A stretch of 64,000 bases of DNA, taken from the NCBI RefSeq assembly GCF_007746795.1, contig NZ_CP036343.1, positions 5,307,357-5,371,356 on the forward strand, given 5' to 3'. The stretch comes from Gimesia algae (lineage in GTDB: Bacteria > Planctomycetota > Planctomycetia > Planctomycetales > Planctomycetaceae). Made by a program: the position numbers and the translations under genes. Position 1 is the first letter of the stretch; each line of letters starts with the position of its first letter. The notes below the pieces were generated by a model. The model had not been told where the DNA came from and ran no database searches. It worked only from the letters and a program-made list of their open reading frames with translations. This document shows, piece after piece, positions 37,027-46,874 of this stretch.

Positions 37027-37845
37027 TCAGGCCAGTAAGCGTTCCACCTTATGAAATCGAGTCTGATCGAACTGAAAGAATTCGTCATTGTTCAGATCGG
37101 CAATACTGTCCACCACCAGGTCTGGCTGATAAGCAAAATTCACCAGATCGGACAGCGAAGTTCCCCCAGACAGAACCAGTACAGAACGGTAACCCATCTC
37201 AACCCCTCCCAGGATATCAGTTTCCATCGTGTCACCAATCATTGTGGTCTGTGCAGAGGAAATGCCGAGCTCCTGTCGGGCACTGCGCATCATGACCGGG
37301 CTGGGCTTTCCAACACTGAAAGCCTGTTTCTTCGTCGCTGCTTCCAGCATGGCGACAATGGCGCCACAGCCTGGCCTCGGTCCATTCTGAGTCGGGCAGT
37401 TCGGGTCCATATTCGTAGCAATCAGCTTTGCACCATTTTCAATCATTCGAACAGCCGCTTCGATCATTTCGAAGTTCATCGAACGACCTTCGCCGACGAC
37501 CACATAATCGGGATCATGGTCAACAATTGAGTAGCCATTTCTATGCAACGCATGCAGCAGCCCCCCTTCTCCAATCACATAAGCAGTCCCATTTGGTTTA
37601 CTTTGTGCCAGGAAGCGAGCTGTCGCCATCGCACAAGTAAAAATATGCTCCTCTCCTACGGTAATTCCCATCCGGGACAATTTCGTAACAACATCACGGC
37701 GGGTTCTCTGGCTATTATTCGTTAAAAACATGAAAGGGAGATCACGTTTTTTCAATTCGTTGATAAATCCAACTGCCCCATCAATCAGTTCAGTTCCACG
37801 GTAAATCACACCATCCATGTCAATCAAAAATCCTGGTAACATCAC
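37027..37845 (-). CDS. HAD-IIA (NagD-type) phosphatase
   Basis: Haloacid-dehalogenase phosphatase of 272 residues. Motif I is IDMDGVIYRG (nucleophile Asp), motif II MFLTNNS, motif III VGKPSPVMM, motif IV IGDTMETDILGG, and the C2 cap lies between motifs II and III as in NagD/AraL. These dephosphorylate small phosphates such as UMP, p-nitrophenyl or sugar phosphates; the physiological substrate is not predictable. Separate unit. Confidence 0.9.
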   Translation of the reverse strand: MMLPGFLIDMDGVIYRGTELIDGAVGFINELKKRDLPFMFLTNNSQRTRRDVVTKLSRMGITVGEEHIFTCAMATARFLAQSKPNGTAYVIGEGGLLHALHRNGYSIVDHDPDYVVVGEGRSMNFEMIEAAVRMIENGAKLIATNMDPNCPTQNGPRPGCGAIVAMLEAATKKQAFSVGKPSPVMMRSARQELGISSAQTTMIGDTMETDILGGVEMGYRSVLVLSGGTSLSDLVNFAYQPDLVVDSIADLNNDEFFQFDQTRFHKVERLLA

Positions 37846-38338
37846 GTTCAGTCCTTGAATTAATAAAATGAGTTGAGGCTCATGTAGGAGATCTTCAGAT
37901 GCTGGAGCGCGCTCACTGAGAAATCAGTGTTTGAATCTGGTCTTGGAATGTTGCCTGCCGTTCACAGGCGGATTGACTTTTTAATTTTCAACTCCAAATT
38001 GACCATCAGAACAATTCATATCAGGTAGCATCTGCTGAAGAATTTTTGGCGCATTTCTAAGAAACATGATACAAGGGCTTCGCAATTGTCATGCCGTAGT
38101 CCGGGACGCAAAAGGAATCCCGACAGACATACATCGCCATAAACCCTTATTTACATAAAACATATAACGTGCATCATTTTGCAGGATTGATCTGAAAACC
38201 ACGAAATCTTTACCGAGACCTCATACTGAGCATCTGAGAGGGACTTAGCTTTTAAGCGACGCTGCTCAGGAAATAGTCAGATCAGGAAGAATTGACTGAG
38301 CCGATTTCGAGGCAGTTTCAGATACTGATTACGAGAGG

Positions 38339-38426
38339 GCATCACGTTTAATGATAGCATCACTCAATTTATTAAACTCGGTTTAATCGGCTCTGGAGAC
38401 GCTACAGTAAAACTGGACACAGTCTA
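38339..38426 (+). repeat. Dispersed 88-bp repeat, copy B
   Basis: Matches the reverse complement of 16256-16343 without gaps (74/88). The right end directly abuts the hsp20 terminator; the strongest identity is in that right half (33 of the last 34 bases). Confidence 0.8.
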
Positions 38427-38464
38427 ATAAAATACCCCGATCAACTTTAAGAAGTTGACCGGGG
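38425..38464 (-). terminator. Terminator of hsp20
   Basis: 13-bp stem CCCCGATCAACTT / AAGTTGACCGGGG (one G-T pair) with a TAAG loop. On the minus strand it is followed by TATTTTATTA. Confidence 0.9.
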
Positions 38465-38510
38465 CCGCGCAACCAACAATATCTTTCAAAATCTGATCCA
38501 GTATCACCTG

Positions 38511-38954
38511 TTACTCAGGTTTGACTACATCATGAATATCAATTTTTTTCGGCTGCATTTCCAGCTTTTTATCCAGCACGACCGTCAAAACTCCAGAATC
38601 AAGGGTCGCATTGACGGAGGCCGGATCGGCCCAGTCTGGCAACTGTATCACGCGTTTAAACTTGCCATAGCGGCGTTCATTATGCAGAAATTCACGTCCT
38701 TCAAGGGTTTTGCGCTCTCCCGTGAGAATTAGATGGCCATCCTGGATATCCAGTGACAACTCTTCCTTTTTCATACCCGGAACATCAAGGGCAATATGAT
38801 ACTTACTGTCTTCTTCCCAGACCGATAACGGTGAATAAGCCCCTTCCAGACCAGACAGGGACTTTCCAAACATCTGGCTGAACGCATCATCTAATTCGTT
38901 ACGGAGATTTGTTGAAAAGGGAAATCCTAATTTGTGAGTACGTGTGCTTAACAT
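38511..38954 (-). CDS. Small heat-shock protein (Hsp20 / alpha-crystallin)
   Basis: ATP-independent holdase of 147 residues. The alpha-crystallin domain spans about 40-135 (SVWEEDSKYHIALDVPGMKKEELSLDIQDGHLILTGERK, then VNATLDSGVLTVVLDKK). A C-terminal I-x-I oligomerisation motif is seen as KKIDIHD. AAAGGAG precedes the ATG. Upstream (38987-39002) is a palindrome AATTGA-ATTA-TCAATT; no CIRCE element was found. Confidence 0.95.
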   Translation of the reverse strand: MLSTRTHKLGFPFSTNLRNELDDAFSQMFGKSLSGLEGAYSPLSVWEEDSKYHIALDVPGMKKEELSLDIQDGHLILTGERKTLEGREFLHNERRYGKFKRVIQLPDWADPASVNATLDSGVLTVVLDKKLEMQPKKIDIHDVVKPE

Positions 38955-39230
38955 CTCTTTTGCTCCTTTAAAATAGAAACAACATTAATTGAATTATCAA
39001 TTCCCCAAAGGGCTTTCATCCATTTTTGGCTGAAACAACCAATCGCATAATCTGTGCCATTTCAGACATCGGCTATACAGTTTTTTCATATCCCATTTAT
39101 TGTTAAACACTTACAGATACAAGTTTCTCTATGAGCAAAGGACTGACATAATCCGACGACACACAGAGCATGCCTGTTTGGCAGCCACAACGCTCTCGCA
39201 TTAACTGCCATTTCGGCACCACGATTATCA
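38955..39230. other. hsp20 upstream region
   Basis: AT-rich intergenic sequence with the AATTGA/TCAATT palindrome (38987-39002) about 33 bp before the hsp20 start. No gene seen. Confidence 0.35.
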
Positions 39231-39272
39231 AAATAAAAAAACTCGCAGTAAATCAGACGACTTACTGCGAGT
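39231..39272 (-). terminator. Terminator of glnA
   Basis: 11-bp stem ACTCGCAGTAA / TTACTGCGAGT with a 10-nt loop, followed on the minus strand by seven T and further T-rich sequence. Confidence 0.92.
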
Positions 39273-39306
39273 CAAATTATTCCTTCAGGCTACAATTCCA
39301 TTCAGA

Positions 39307-40719
39307 TCAGGCATTGTAGTAGAGGTCGAACTCATAGGGATGTGGGCGTAATCGGATGGGATCCAACTCTTCAGTCCGTTTGAACTTGATGAATGCCTTA
39401 ATCAGGTCTTCACTGAAGACATCGCCAGCGGTCAGGAAGGCGCTATCTTCTTCCAGTGCGATTAATGCTTCGTCGAGAGATTTGGGAGCCACATTTGTCT
39501 CAGCCAGTTCTTCTGGTGTCATGTCATAGATATCACGATCCAGAGGTTCACCAGGATCGATCTTATTCTGCACACCATCAATCATGGCCATCATCAAAGC
39601 GGTAAAGCTCAGATAGCCATTGGCTGTGGGATCCGGACAACGAAACTCAACGCGTTTCGCTTTAGGACTACCGGAGTACATCGGGATACGACAGGATGCA
39701 GAACGGTTACGCTGACTCATTGCCAGCGTCACAGGAGCTTCGAAGCCAGGTACCAGTCGATGGAAGCTGTTGGCAGTCGGGTTCGACAGTGCGATCAGGG
39801 CTCGTCCGTGCTTCAGAATTCCACCGATCGCATGCAGCGCCAGTTCACTGAGCCCGGCATAGCCATCACCGGCCATCAATGTATTGCCATCTTTCCAGAG
39901 TGAGATATGTGTATGCATACCGGAACCATTATCATCAAAGACAGGTTTCGGCATGAACGTAACAGTTTTTCCATTACGCTTGGCGACATTCTTGATGATG
40001 TACTTGTACCACATGAACTGGTCAGCCATCTGCAGCAGAGGTGAAAATTCCATATCAATTTCACACTGCCCTGCAGTAGCAACTTCATGGTGGTGGGCTT
40101 CCACAACGATACCCACTTTCTGAAGCTCATCGACCATTTCAGCCCGCAAATCACCATAAGTATCAGTCGGAGCAACAGGGAAGTAGCCCCCTTTGTAACC
40201 AACTTTATGCCCCAGGTTGCCCTCTTCAGAACGTCCTGTATTCCAGGCGGCTTCAGAGGAATCGATCTCATACATGGCGCCTCTCTGATTGGAGAGATAA
40301 CGTACATCGTCAAATATGAAGAATTCCGGTTCGGGACCAATAAAACAGGAATCAGCAATCCCGGTCTGCTGCAGGTAGGCCAGACCCTTTTTAGCGACAT
40401 TGCGCGGATCTTTATTGTAGTCCTCTTTGGTAATCGGATCGACGATATCAGCCAGTACACTCACAGTAGGCGACTTGAAAAACGGATCAAGTTTGACAGA
40501 CGCCGGATCTGGCACAGCCAGCATGTCTGAACTGTCGATTGTCTGCCAGCCGCGAATAGATGATCCGTCGAAACCGACGCCATCTTCGAAAGTACCTTCA
40601 TCCCAGGTACTGATGGGGTAAGAACAGTGCTGCCAAGTACCAAAGATGTCGGTGAACTTCAGGTCGACCATCTTTGCGCCGTGTTTTTCTGCAAAAGCAA
40701 AAAAATCTTTGGGAGTCAT
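39307..40719 (-). CDS. glnA: Glutamine synthetase type I
   Basis: ATP-dependent ammonium assimilation; dodecameric cytosolic enzyme. 470 residues from the ATG at 40719, which has GAGGAG at ideal distance; a start at 40806 would add an unsupported 29 residues. [11 protein letters not shown], the glutamate-binding [17 protein letters not shown] loop, [10 protein letters not shown] and KMSK-like ATP residues are present. [11 protein letters not shown] resembles the adenylylation tyrosine site, so GlnE-type control is possible. No PII gene is adjacent. Confidence 0.97.
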   Translation of the reverse strand: MTPKDFFAFAEKHGAKMVDLKFTDIFGTWQHCSYPISTWDEGTFEDGVGFDGSSIRGWQTIDSSDMLAVPDPASVKLDPFFKSPTVSVLADIVDPITKEDYNKDPRNVAKKGLAYLQQTGIADSCFIGPEPEFFIFDDVRYLSNQRGAMYEIDSSEAAWNTGRSEEGNLGHKVGYKGGYFPVAPTDTYGDLRAEMVDELQKVGIVVEAHHHEVATAGQCEIDMEFSPLLQMADQFMWYKYIIKNVAKRNGKTVTFMPKPVFDDNGSGMHTHISLWKDGNTLMAGDGYAGLSELALHAIGGILKHGRALIALSNPTANSFHRLVPGFEAPVTLAMSQRNRSASCRIPMYSGSPKAKRVEFRCPDPTANGYLSFTALMMAMIDGVQNKIDPGEPLDRDIYDMTPEELAETNVAPKSLDEALIALEEDSAFLTAGDVFSEDLIKAFIKFKRTEELDPIRLRPHPYEFDLYYNA

Positions 40720-41378
40720 CGTAATTTGCTCCTCTTTAAATTCTGAATAAACCAGCAGGTGAAGAGGCCGCCACACCCTGCCCTGCGTAGAACCGATCAT
40801 TTCCAAAAAAGTTCAAGCAAAGACCGCAGCCGGTAATGAATATCACCAGACAACATGAAAGCAATTCATTCAAAACCAAAACGATTCAGATATTGGAACG
40901 CTTTTCTCTTTACTCGTTTTTGCCATGAGTAGCGCACCAGACAATCTGTTTCAGGCTGCAGGAACAATACTCACATTTTCCGGGTTACTTCTATTCATCA
41001 TGAATGGAAGTAGATCGGCTGGGAAAACAGCGATTGCAGGAATTCGCAACCATACCGAAACCCTCAGGCACAAAACACACACTCGAAGTTGACGGAATCT
41101 TTCGGGCGATGTGTGATGCTAGTTTGAAAATCACCATAACGTATCAAGCGGTAGAAATCTACTGTCAGAAGTAAGTTCTCTGTCAAAACAGAACCTGTCA
41201 AAACGGCCACGACATGAGTTGAGGCATACAGCTTTGCGGTTCCTGAGGATTAGCAAAAACAGCGAAGCTGGAACGCTGTTGTAGAATTGAACAGGAGCGA
41301 TATTTAAATGACATTAATAAATAATGCCATTGATTTATTCTCTGAACAAGAGTCCCTTGTGGCGCACTTTCCTGAATT
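40720..41378. other. Intergenic region upstream of glnA
   Basis: 659 bp with no supported gene. A 25-bp near-palindrome (40987-41011: ACTTCTATTCAT-C-ATGAATGGAAGT) is a possible dimer-binding operator. An inverted repeat AATGACATT/AATGCCATT (41307-41331) may weakly terminate pdxJ. A 57-codon plus-strand frame from 41308 has GGAG upstream but runs over the pdxJ end, so it is not called. Confidence 0.45.
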
Positions 41379-42095
41379 TCAGACGTTCACAAGCGCCTTC
41401 ATTTCGCGTACCGCCTGTTCCATCCCCACCAGTACGGCCCGGGAAATAATACTGTGGCCGATATTCAATTCACTCACATGAGGTATTGCAGCGACGGGAG
41501 TCACATTTCTATATGTGAGTCCATGTCCCATATGTAATTTCAGTCCCTGCTCAATCGTGAATGCAGAGGCTTTCTGCAGGATATCCAATTCCTGTTGTTG
41601 CTCTCCCGCAGAGGTGGCGTCTGCATACCTCCCCGTATGCAGCTCAACAGCATGGACTCCTGCTTTTTTGGAAGCCGCAATCTGCGCCGGATCAGGATCA
41701 ATAAACAGACTCACTTCAATCCCTGCCTGCTGCAGCCGATGGACACACTGGCTCACACGTTCTGCATTCGCAATCACATCCACCCCCCCCTCTGTCGTCA
41801 GTTCTTCCCTTTTCTCTGGTACCAGAGAGACCTGATCAGGTCGGACTTCCAGAGCGATCTGAGTCATTTCTTCTTCGGCTGCCATCTCCAGATTCAGTTT
41901 GACTTGAACGGTCTTCTTCATCGTGTAGAGATCATGATCCTGGATATGGCGACGATCTTCTCTCAAGTGCAATGTGATTCCATCCGCCCCCCCCAGTTCC
42001 GCCAGGACGGCTGCCCACACCGGGTCCGGCTCAAAGGTTAAACGGGCCTGACGCACGGTCGCGACATGATCAATATTTACACCCAGACCCGGCAT
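41379..42095 (-). CDS. pdxJ: Pyridoxine 5'-phosphate synthase
   Basis: Condenses 1-deoxyxylulose 5-phosphate with 3-amino-2-oxopropyl phosphate to pyridoxine phosphate. [15 protein letters not shown] at the N-terminus, [30 protein letters not shown] and [11 protein letters not shown] near the end are PdxJ signatures. 238 residues, complete. No pdxA is nearby. Confidence 0.96.
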   Translation of the reverse strand: MPGLGVNIDHVATVRQARLTFEPDPVWAAVLAELGGADGITLHLREDRRHIQDHDLYTMKKTVQVKLNLEMAAEEEMTQIALEVRPDQVSLVPEKREELTTEGGVDVIANAERVSQCVHRLQQAGIEVSLFIDPDPAQIAASKKAGVHAVELHTGRYADATSAGEQQQELDILQKASAFTIEQGLKLHMGHGLTYRNVTPVAAIPHVSELNIGHSIISRAVLVGMEQAVREMKALVNV

Positions 42096-42539
42096 GATTC
42101 ACATTCTTTCTAATGGTTTTCTGAAAACTATCCTGACAGATTTATCTGAAAATGGTTCGCAGTCGTTGCTTAGTTCACAACTGCATCTTATTGATTTATC
42201 GCAGATTATCCAGAAAAGGAGTTCTGTATTTTGCGACAAAGGGACCTTTCATATCAAAAAATCAACTTTTTTGTCTCATTTCTGCCTGGGTTGTCGAATA
42301 CCTCATAGTCCAACCATTCCGCGATGTTTTTATTCAAATTCCGATTCACGATTCCAATTTTTTTGGAAGCAGGCAACCCCGGGGGGTTTTTCTGGTCGAT
42401 GTAGCAACTGCTGTAGTGCAGACGCTCATCCGCCAGAGCCCTTGGGGATTCTTTGCGCGCTCATACACTCTTCATTGCTGATAGTACGAAAGTGGTAAAT
42501 TGACGCGGTGACTTCCGTTAATAATTTCTTGATCGTATT
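42096..42539. other. Intergenic region
   Basis: 444 bp. Open frames of 109 and 134 codons exist on the plus strand but lack an RBS, hydrophobic or domain pattern. A CCCC/GGGGGG inverted run (42380-42389) is the only feature. Nothing is called. Confidence 0.4.
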
Positions 42540-43352
42540 TCAGTTTCCTGAATGATATCGACCAGTTGGAATCGGGATCACCGCTGACTGAGAATCAGGC
42601 CGTGCCCCCCCAAGATATTCGGTATCCCCCAGTTCAGCCAGTTTCCACATCATTAAAGTAGTTACCTCATCCAGGACTTCACGCGTCAGACGTTTATCAT
42701 GGTAATCCGAGAGATCAATGGGCTCTCCATAAATCAGCGATGTATCGGACCGTGTATAAAACGGTTCGATCATATTCTTGCCTCGAGGGGAATTGTTAAT
42801 ATAGACAGGATACACGGGAGCCTTTGATCGCAGAGCCAGAAACGCAATCCCGGAATTGGCATCAGCAATGGGTCGGCTTTCCTGGATTCCGCCTTCCGGA
42901 AAAACCCCAATCAAGCCTCCTTCTTTCAAACGCCTGAGAGCTTCCCGTACAGGCACGACATCCTGACCATTCCGGTCAACGGGAATGGAATGCATGGCGC
43001 GTGAAATCCAGCCTACCAGACCAGGCAGCTCATAATACTCCCTGGCCATTAAAAAACTGATACAGCGCATCTTCTTCTGCGGATTTCCCAGATGAGAATT
43101 ATACCAGAGGATGATCGGATCGGTTGGACTACGGTGATTGGCGATCACGATACCTGCGGAATCTCCCGGAAATGGGCAACGACGATTCCGCCGGACGCGC
43201 CACAGCCCAGGTGCATAGACACGCGTGATTGCAAATAAGATCCAGGCACGCCAGCCATCTGGAAGATGAACGGCCTGATATATCAGCAAAGCTGAAATAA
43301 ACAGCAGGTAGGACAGTAGTGTCAGGATGGAGGCAGCTTCAGTGTTCATCAT
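42540..43352 (-). CDS. plsC: 1-acyl-sn-glycerol-3-phosphate acyltransferase family protein
   Basis: Acyltransferase of phospholipid synthesis. An N-terminal membrane helix (about 8-28) is followed by NHRSPTDP (HX4D catalytic motif, preceded by IVIA) and GVFPEGGIQES (FPEGG acyl-acceptor site), in a normal 270-residue chain. Transfer to lysophosphatidic acid is the best guess; related lyso-lipid acceptors are possible. Confidence 0.88.
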   Translation of the reverse strand: MMNTEAASILTLLSYLLFISALLIYQAVHLPDGWRAWILFAITRVYAPGLWRVRRNRRCPFPGDSAGIVIANHRSPTDPIILWYNSHLGNPQKKMRCISFLMAREYYELPGLVGWISRAMHSIPVDRNGQDVVPVREALRRLKEGGLIGVFPEGGIQESRPIADANSGIAFLALRSKAPVYPVYINNSPRGKNMIEPFYTRSDTSLIYGEPIDLSDYHDKRLTREVLDEVTTLMMWKLAELGDTEYLGGARPDSQSAVIPIPTGRYHSGN

Positions 43353-43473
43353 GATTCAGACAAAACAAATCGTCAGATACGAACGATACAGACCAGGTCT
43401 CCTCTGCAGAGGGAGAGCATTATAATCCGATTGAAAAAGACAAGGCAACCTTACATCTTTTCCGCCAGTGTAT

Positions 43474-44595
43474 TCATGACTCAGGTTCTATGCAGGCGAT
43501 GATTCGATTTGTGATCCGGGCAAGATATCGTCCATGAGGTTCCTGTGGCACCGTCGTCAGAATCACCGCAGATGCATTCAGTTCCGGATCGACCCAGAAA
43601 ACGGTTCCCGTCGCTCCTCCATGGCCAAAAGCAGACCGGGAAAGTAAATCGCCATAATAATCACTGTTGGAGGCAGATACGATCTGCCAGCCCAGTCCCC
43701 AGCCCTTCCCCTGCCTGGCAGCAGCAGATAACCCGGAGAACGATGGTAACTGGTCTCGTGTTGCTTCACGGATTGTCTGGGGGGACAGGATCTGCTGATC
43801 CCGATATCGACCTCCCTGGCGCAGCATCCCGGCAAACTTCCCCAGATCTGCCGGTGTCGTCAATAGTCCCCCCCAGGGTGCACCAAACTGTCGCCAGTAC
43901 GAACTGTTCCAGTCCCAATGCGGCTCAACATCCAGCCCTTCCGGAATTCGGATTTCTGGAATTCGATCTACTCGGGGATGGTCCCCCTGTTTCCACTCCT
44001 CAGGCAGTCCCAGCGAAGTATCGCTCATCTCCAGCGGTTCAAACAGGGTCTGACGTAAATAGTCTGCACAGGATTGGCCTGCAATCCGCAGGATCACTTC
44101 GCTTAGGATCGCGATCCCTGTGCTCTGGTATTGCACGATTCTGCCGGGCGGTTCATCGGGAGCGAGTTCACAGATCTGTTTCACAAATTCAGAGAGCGGA
44201 GCATTGGCAGCTCGCAGCGCTCGATTGTCAGGAAGCATGTCGGGCAATCCGGAAGTATGTGTCATTAGATGCCGGATTGTGATCCCGTGCTTTCCAGCAC
44301 AGCCAAACTCCGGAATATAACGTTTGACACGATCTCCCAGTAATAACTCTCCCTCCTCCATCAACTTTAACGCACCCGAAACAACGATCGGCTTAGTGAT
44401 GGATGCGACCAGAAAAATGGCGTCATCAGGAAGTGTATCTGCCTGATCAGCGATTCGCTGACGTCCAGAGAAATAACTGCGGGACTCATCACCCACGGAC
44501 ACCTGCAGTGCAATTGCTGGAACCTGATCGGTGTGGCAGAACCCGTCAATCAGTTTTTCGACTTTTTGCCAGCGTTCGGAAATAATGCGAGACAT
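43474..44595 (-). CDS. Beta-lactamase-fold serine hydrolase
   Basis: 373 residues of the class C beta-lactamase/EstB/PBP-like family. SITK (SxxK) gives the nucleophile serine, QYQSTG is the YxN-equivalent with Ser in third position, and GHGGATG stands for KTG/HxG. There is no signal peptide, so a cytosolic esterase or peptidase-like role is more likely than penicillin recognition. Separate unit. Confidence 0.88.
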   Translation of the reverse strand: MSRIISERWQKVEKLIDGFCHTDQVPAIALQVSVGDESRSYFSGRQRIADQADTLPDDAIFLVASITKPIVVSGALKLMEEGELLLGDRVKRYIPEFGCAGKHGITIRHLMTHTSGLPDMLPDNRALRAANAPLSEFVKQICELAPDEPPGRIVQYQSTGIAILSEVILRIAGQSCADYLRQTLFEPLEMSDTSLGLPEEWKQGDHPRVDRIPEIRIPEGLDVEPHWDWNSSYWRQFGAPWGGLLTTPADLGKFAGMLRQGGRYRDQQILSPQTIREATRDQLPSFSGLSAAARQGKGWGLGWQIVSASNSDYYGDLLSRSAFGHGGATGTVFWVDPELNASAVILTTVPQEPHGRYLARITNRIIACIEPES

Positions 44596-44693
44596 CTTTT
44601 CAACCAGATTGAATCCACGACAGAATACAAGGACCGGGAATCCAGATTACTCGCTGGTCATCTTTTTGAAAAGGTGCCCTGCCGAGACGGCGC

Positions 44694-44731
44694 AAAAAAA
44701 ACGAAAGCCGATCAAAGTCAACTTTCGCTTT
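44694..44731 (-). terminator. Terminator of the STAS gene
   Basis: Stem CGAAAG / CTTTCG (44702-44707 with 44722-44727), preceded by an A-run that reads as eight T on the minus strand. Confidence 0.8.
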
Positions 44732-44754
44732 TAACCATGAATTGAAGGAATAGT

Positions 44755-45093
44755 TTAATAGGGAATTTCTACATCATGCAGATGCATTAACTGGTTCAGC
44801 CCGGTGATCTTGAGTACTTCCCGGATATCTTCGGAGGGGTTATAGAGATGAATCTCGACTCCGAGGTTAAGTACTGAGGAAAGCAGCCCCAACATTCCAC
44901 TGGGAATCAGCTTTACACCAGTCAGATCAAGCGCCAGTGTTTCGCACTGCTGCACTTTGACAAGCTCAAGTATTTCATCCCGGATTCCTTTCACACTGAA
45001 TGTATCCAGAACATCTCTACCACCGAAGCCAGCGACGCACAAAGGTCCTGAGTGATATACTTGGAGAATTCCTCCCTGTAGTTGCACCGTCAT
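44755..45093 (-). CDS. STAS-domain anti-sigma-factor antagonist-like protein
   Basis: 112 residues forming one STAS domain: LALDLTGVKLIPSGMLGLLSSVL includes the conserved helix where a Ser is phosphorylated in SpoIIAA-type proteins (S in LIPSG). Likely a partner-switching regulator, but no kinase or sigma factor is adjacent. AAGGAT precedes the ATG. Confidence 0.85.
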   Translation of the reverse strand: MTVQLQGGILQVYHSGPLCVAGFGGRDVLDTFSVKGIRDEILELVKVQQCETLALDLTGVKLIPSGMLGLLSSVLNLGVEIHLYNPSEDIREVLKITGLNQLMHLHDVEIPY

Positions 45094-45456
45094 CGAATTT
45101 TATCCTTTTAAAAAGAATACAGGACACGAAGTCAGCAAATTAAATAAAAGAAAAAGAACAACTGAGTTCCGCGTGAGACTTCGCTTCCCATTGACAAATT
45201 CCAGGTCTGAATATTCGCAATTCATGTGCCACTCGAAACACCTATTCATAATATGTATCGATTGAATCAACGGATTCGAGACATCGGCTGTTAAGTACCT
45301 GAAAATCAGCATTTTATAACCGAATCTTAATTTAACCCGACGTCACCTCTTCTGTATCACATCCAGATGGCTGCTGTAAAACACCTCAGCTTGTAGCATT
45401 TTACAACACTGTTCGAAGGCAGAGCTGCTAATTCTCAAGGCAACAGACAATCGAGT
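45094..45456. other. Region upstream of the STAS gene
   Basis: AT-rich, no ORF. Probably the STAS promoter region; no motif was confidently placed. Confidence 0.35.
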
Positions 45457-45496
45457 AAAAAAATGAGCCCGTCATGCGTGCTGCACAACGGGCTCA
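45457..45496 (-). terminator. Terminator of the DUF11-like gene
   Basis: Stem TGAGCCCGT / ACGGGCTCA (45464-45472 with 45488-45496); the left-side A-run is a seven-T tract on the minus strand. Confidence 0.9.
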
Positions 45497-45555
45497 GGAT
45501 TCGCGGGAATCCACAAAGTTTATTCTATGAAGTAAAATTCATCCTCGATTTCAGA

Positions 45556-46806
45556 TTAACGAACTCGTGCCTTGAAAGTAACGACACCTCCCTGGTGACC
45601 AAGAACGGTTTCATCCACTTCAAAGGTCAGAATCAGACTGCCTTCATGGTTGTCTTCGACAAGCAGACGTCCTTTGCGATCAGATGTGGCACTGTCCTGA
45701 ATGTATTCCAGCCGCGGTGTCAGGTTGTCCACAATCTTGATACCCTCGACATCGAAGTCACCTACGTTTTCGTATTTGATTGTGAAAGTGATGATATCAC
45801 CTGGTTCCGCGTTTTTCTTATCGGCCAGTTTCACCAGCTTCAGGTTACCTTCAGTTTTGCGTTTGTCTTCAATGCCAACGTATTCTTCAGGTTTAACTGC
45901 ACTTTTTGAAGAATGCGCTGACTGCTGGCGAATGGCAATGACAGGAAACTGAGTGCGTGACCAGATGGCGGCTGCCTGAATCTGATAGGCAATGCGTGCT
46001 TCATCAGATTGCTCAAACTGCCCCGTAGTTTCGGTAGCGGTATCCTGGAACAGATTGTTAAGTTTGGTATGCGAGCCCAGAAATGCAGTCTGACCAACGG
46101 CTCCCTGTTGCTGTTCCGTTTCCACTCCACTGGCTCGGGAACGCATACGTATCCCTTCCAGTTGCTCACGCTGTTTATGTTGAGTAATGACAGTCCGTGC
46201 ATCCAGACCCACACCGTGAACGGTATCTTCCGTCGTTGCCAGTGTATCGACTGAAGTACCAGATAAGGGCGAACTGGCGGAACGAATGGCCGCAAACCGG
46301 GGAGCATAGACTGCCACTCGATTTGATTTTTTCACTTCATGATTGCCTTTGTGTGTCTGGTATTCAACAATTGTATCTTCCGTATCCAGTCCCAGGCGAC
46401 TGTAATCGTCATAGTGAACCGGATTTTCTCGATCTCCGCCATCGAACAGATATTCGTCCGGATACATTTGGACCATGGCAGGATCAGTGCCGGCAGGCAC
46501 TGTATAATCTCGTTCTACAGCTGGGGAAAACTCACAGTAGGGAGGTCGCTCGCAGACTGGAGCCGGTTGATAGTAAGCTACCTGCTGGACTGCTGAGGCG
46601 GGAGCCACCTCTGGGACTGGGGCCGACAGTGTGACCGCTCCTTCACTGCTGTCAAAGTCAGCATGCTGAACTGCTGGAGCCGGCTCCTTGACCTGATTCA
46701 TCACTGACTTATTCCAAGGCATGGAAATTGAAACTGGCGATAAGCTGGAGCACCCGCTGCTGACAGACATCAGTAGGATCGCCGCCAGAGAGCAAACACG
46801 CTGCAT
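45556..46806 (-). CDS. DUF11-like envelope lipoprotein
   Basis: About 416 residues from the ATG at 46806, chosen because GAGGAG precedes it and the signal peptide (MQRVCSLAAILLMSVSSGC) then fits, with lipobox SVSSGC. A long middle part is rich in Ala, Val, Gln, Glu and Ser, with a few aromatic patches. The C-terminal 100 residues match a DUF11 beta-sandwich (PGDIITFTIKYENVGDFDV, IVDNLTPRLEYI), which is typical of surface proteins. Third of a minus-strand group with two paralogs. Confidence 0.8.
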   Translation of the reverse strand: MQRVCSLAAILLMSVSSGCSSLSPVSISMPWNKSVMNQVKEPAPAVQHADFDSSEGAVTLSAPVPEVAPASAVQQVAYYQPAPVCERPPYCEFSPAVERDYTVPAGTDPAMVQMYPDEYLFDGGDRENPVHYDDYSRLGLDTEDTIVEYQTHKGNHEVKKSNRVAVYAPRFAAIRSASSPLSGTSVDTLATTEDTVHGVGLDARTVITQHKQREQLEGIRMRSRASGVETEQQQGAVGQTAFLGSHTKLNNLFQDTATETTGQFEQSDEARIAYQIQAAAIWSRTQFPVIAIRQQSAHSSKSAVKPEEYVGIEDKRKTEGNLKLVKLADKKNAEPGDIITFTIKYENVGDFDVEGIKIVDNLTPRLEYIQDSATSDRKGRLLVEDNHEGSLILTFEVDETVLGHQGGVVTFKARVR

Positions 46807-46874
46807 ATGCGACGCTCCTCTTTGATTTCTAAACGACAATATTGACACGGAATTTCCTTTGGTTAATCGCAACA

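Larger units (their letters stand above)
37846..38510. other. Long intergenic region with repeat copy B
   Basis: About 665 bp between a minus-strand NagD-type gene start and the end of hsp20. The right third holds the 88-bp repeat and the hsp20 terminator; the rest shows no ORF. A GTCCGGGA/TCCCGAC near-stem lies around 38099-38127. Confidence 0.45.

Noticed and set aside
41308-41481. 57-codon plus-strand frame with GGAG upstream
   Set aside because: Most of its length is antisense to the end of pdxJ and the sequence becomes unconvincing there.
42094-42498. 134-codon plus-strand frame between pdxJ and plsC
   Set aside because: No ribosome-binding site, no signal or domain pattern, Ser/Cys-rich random-looking sequence.
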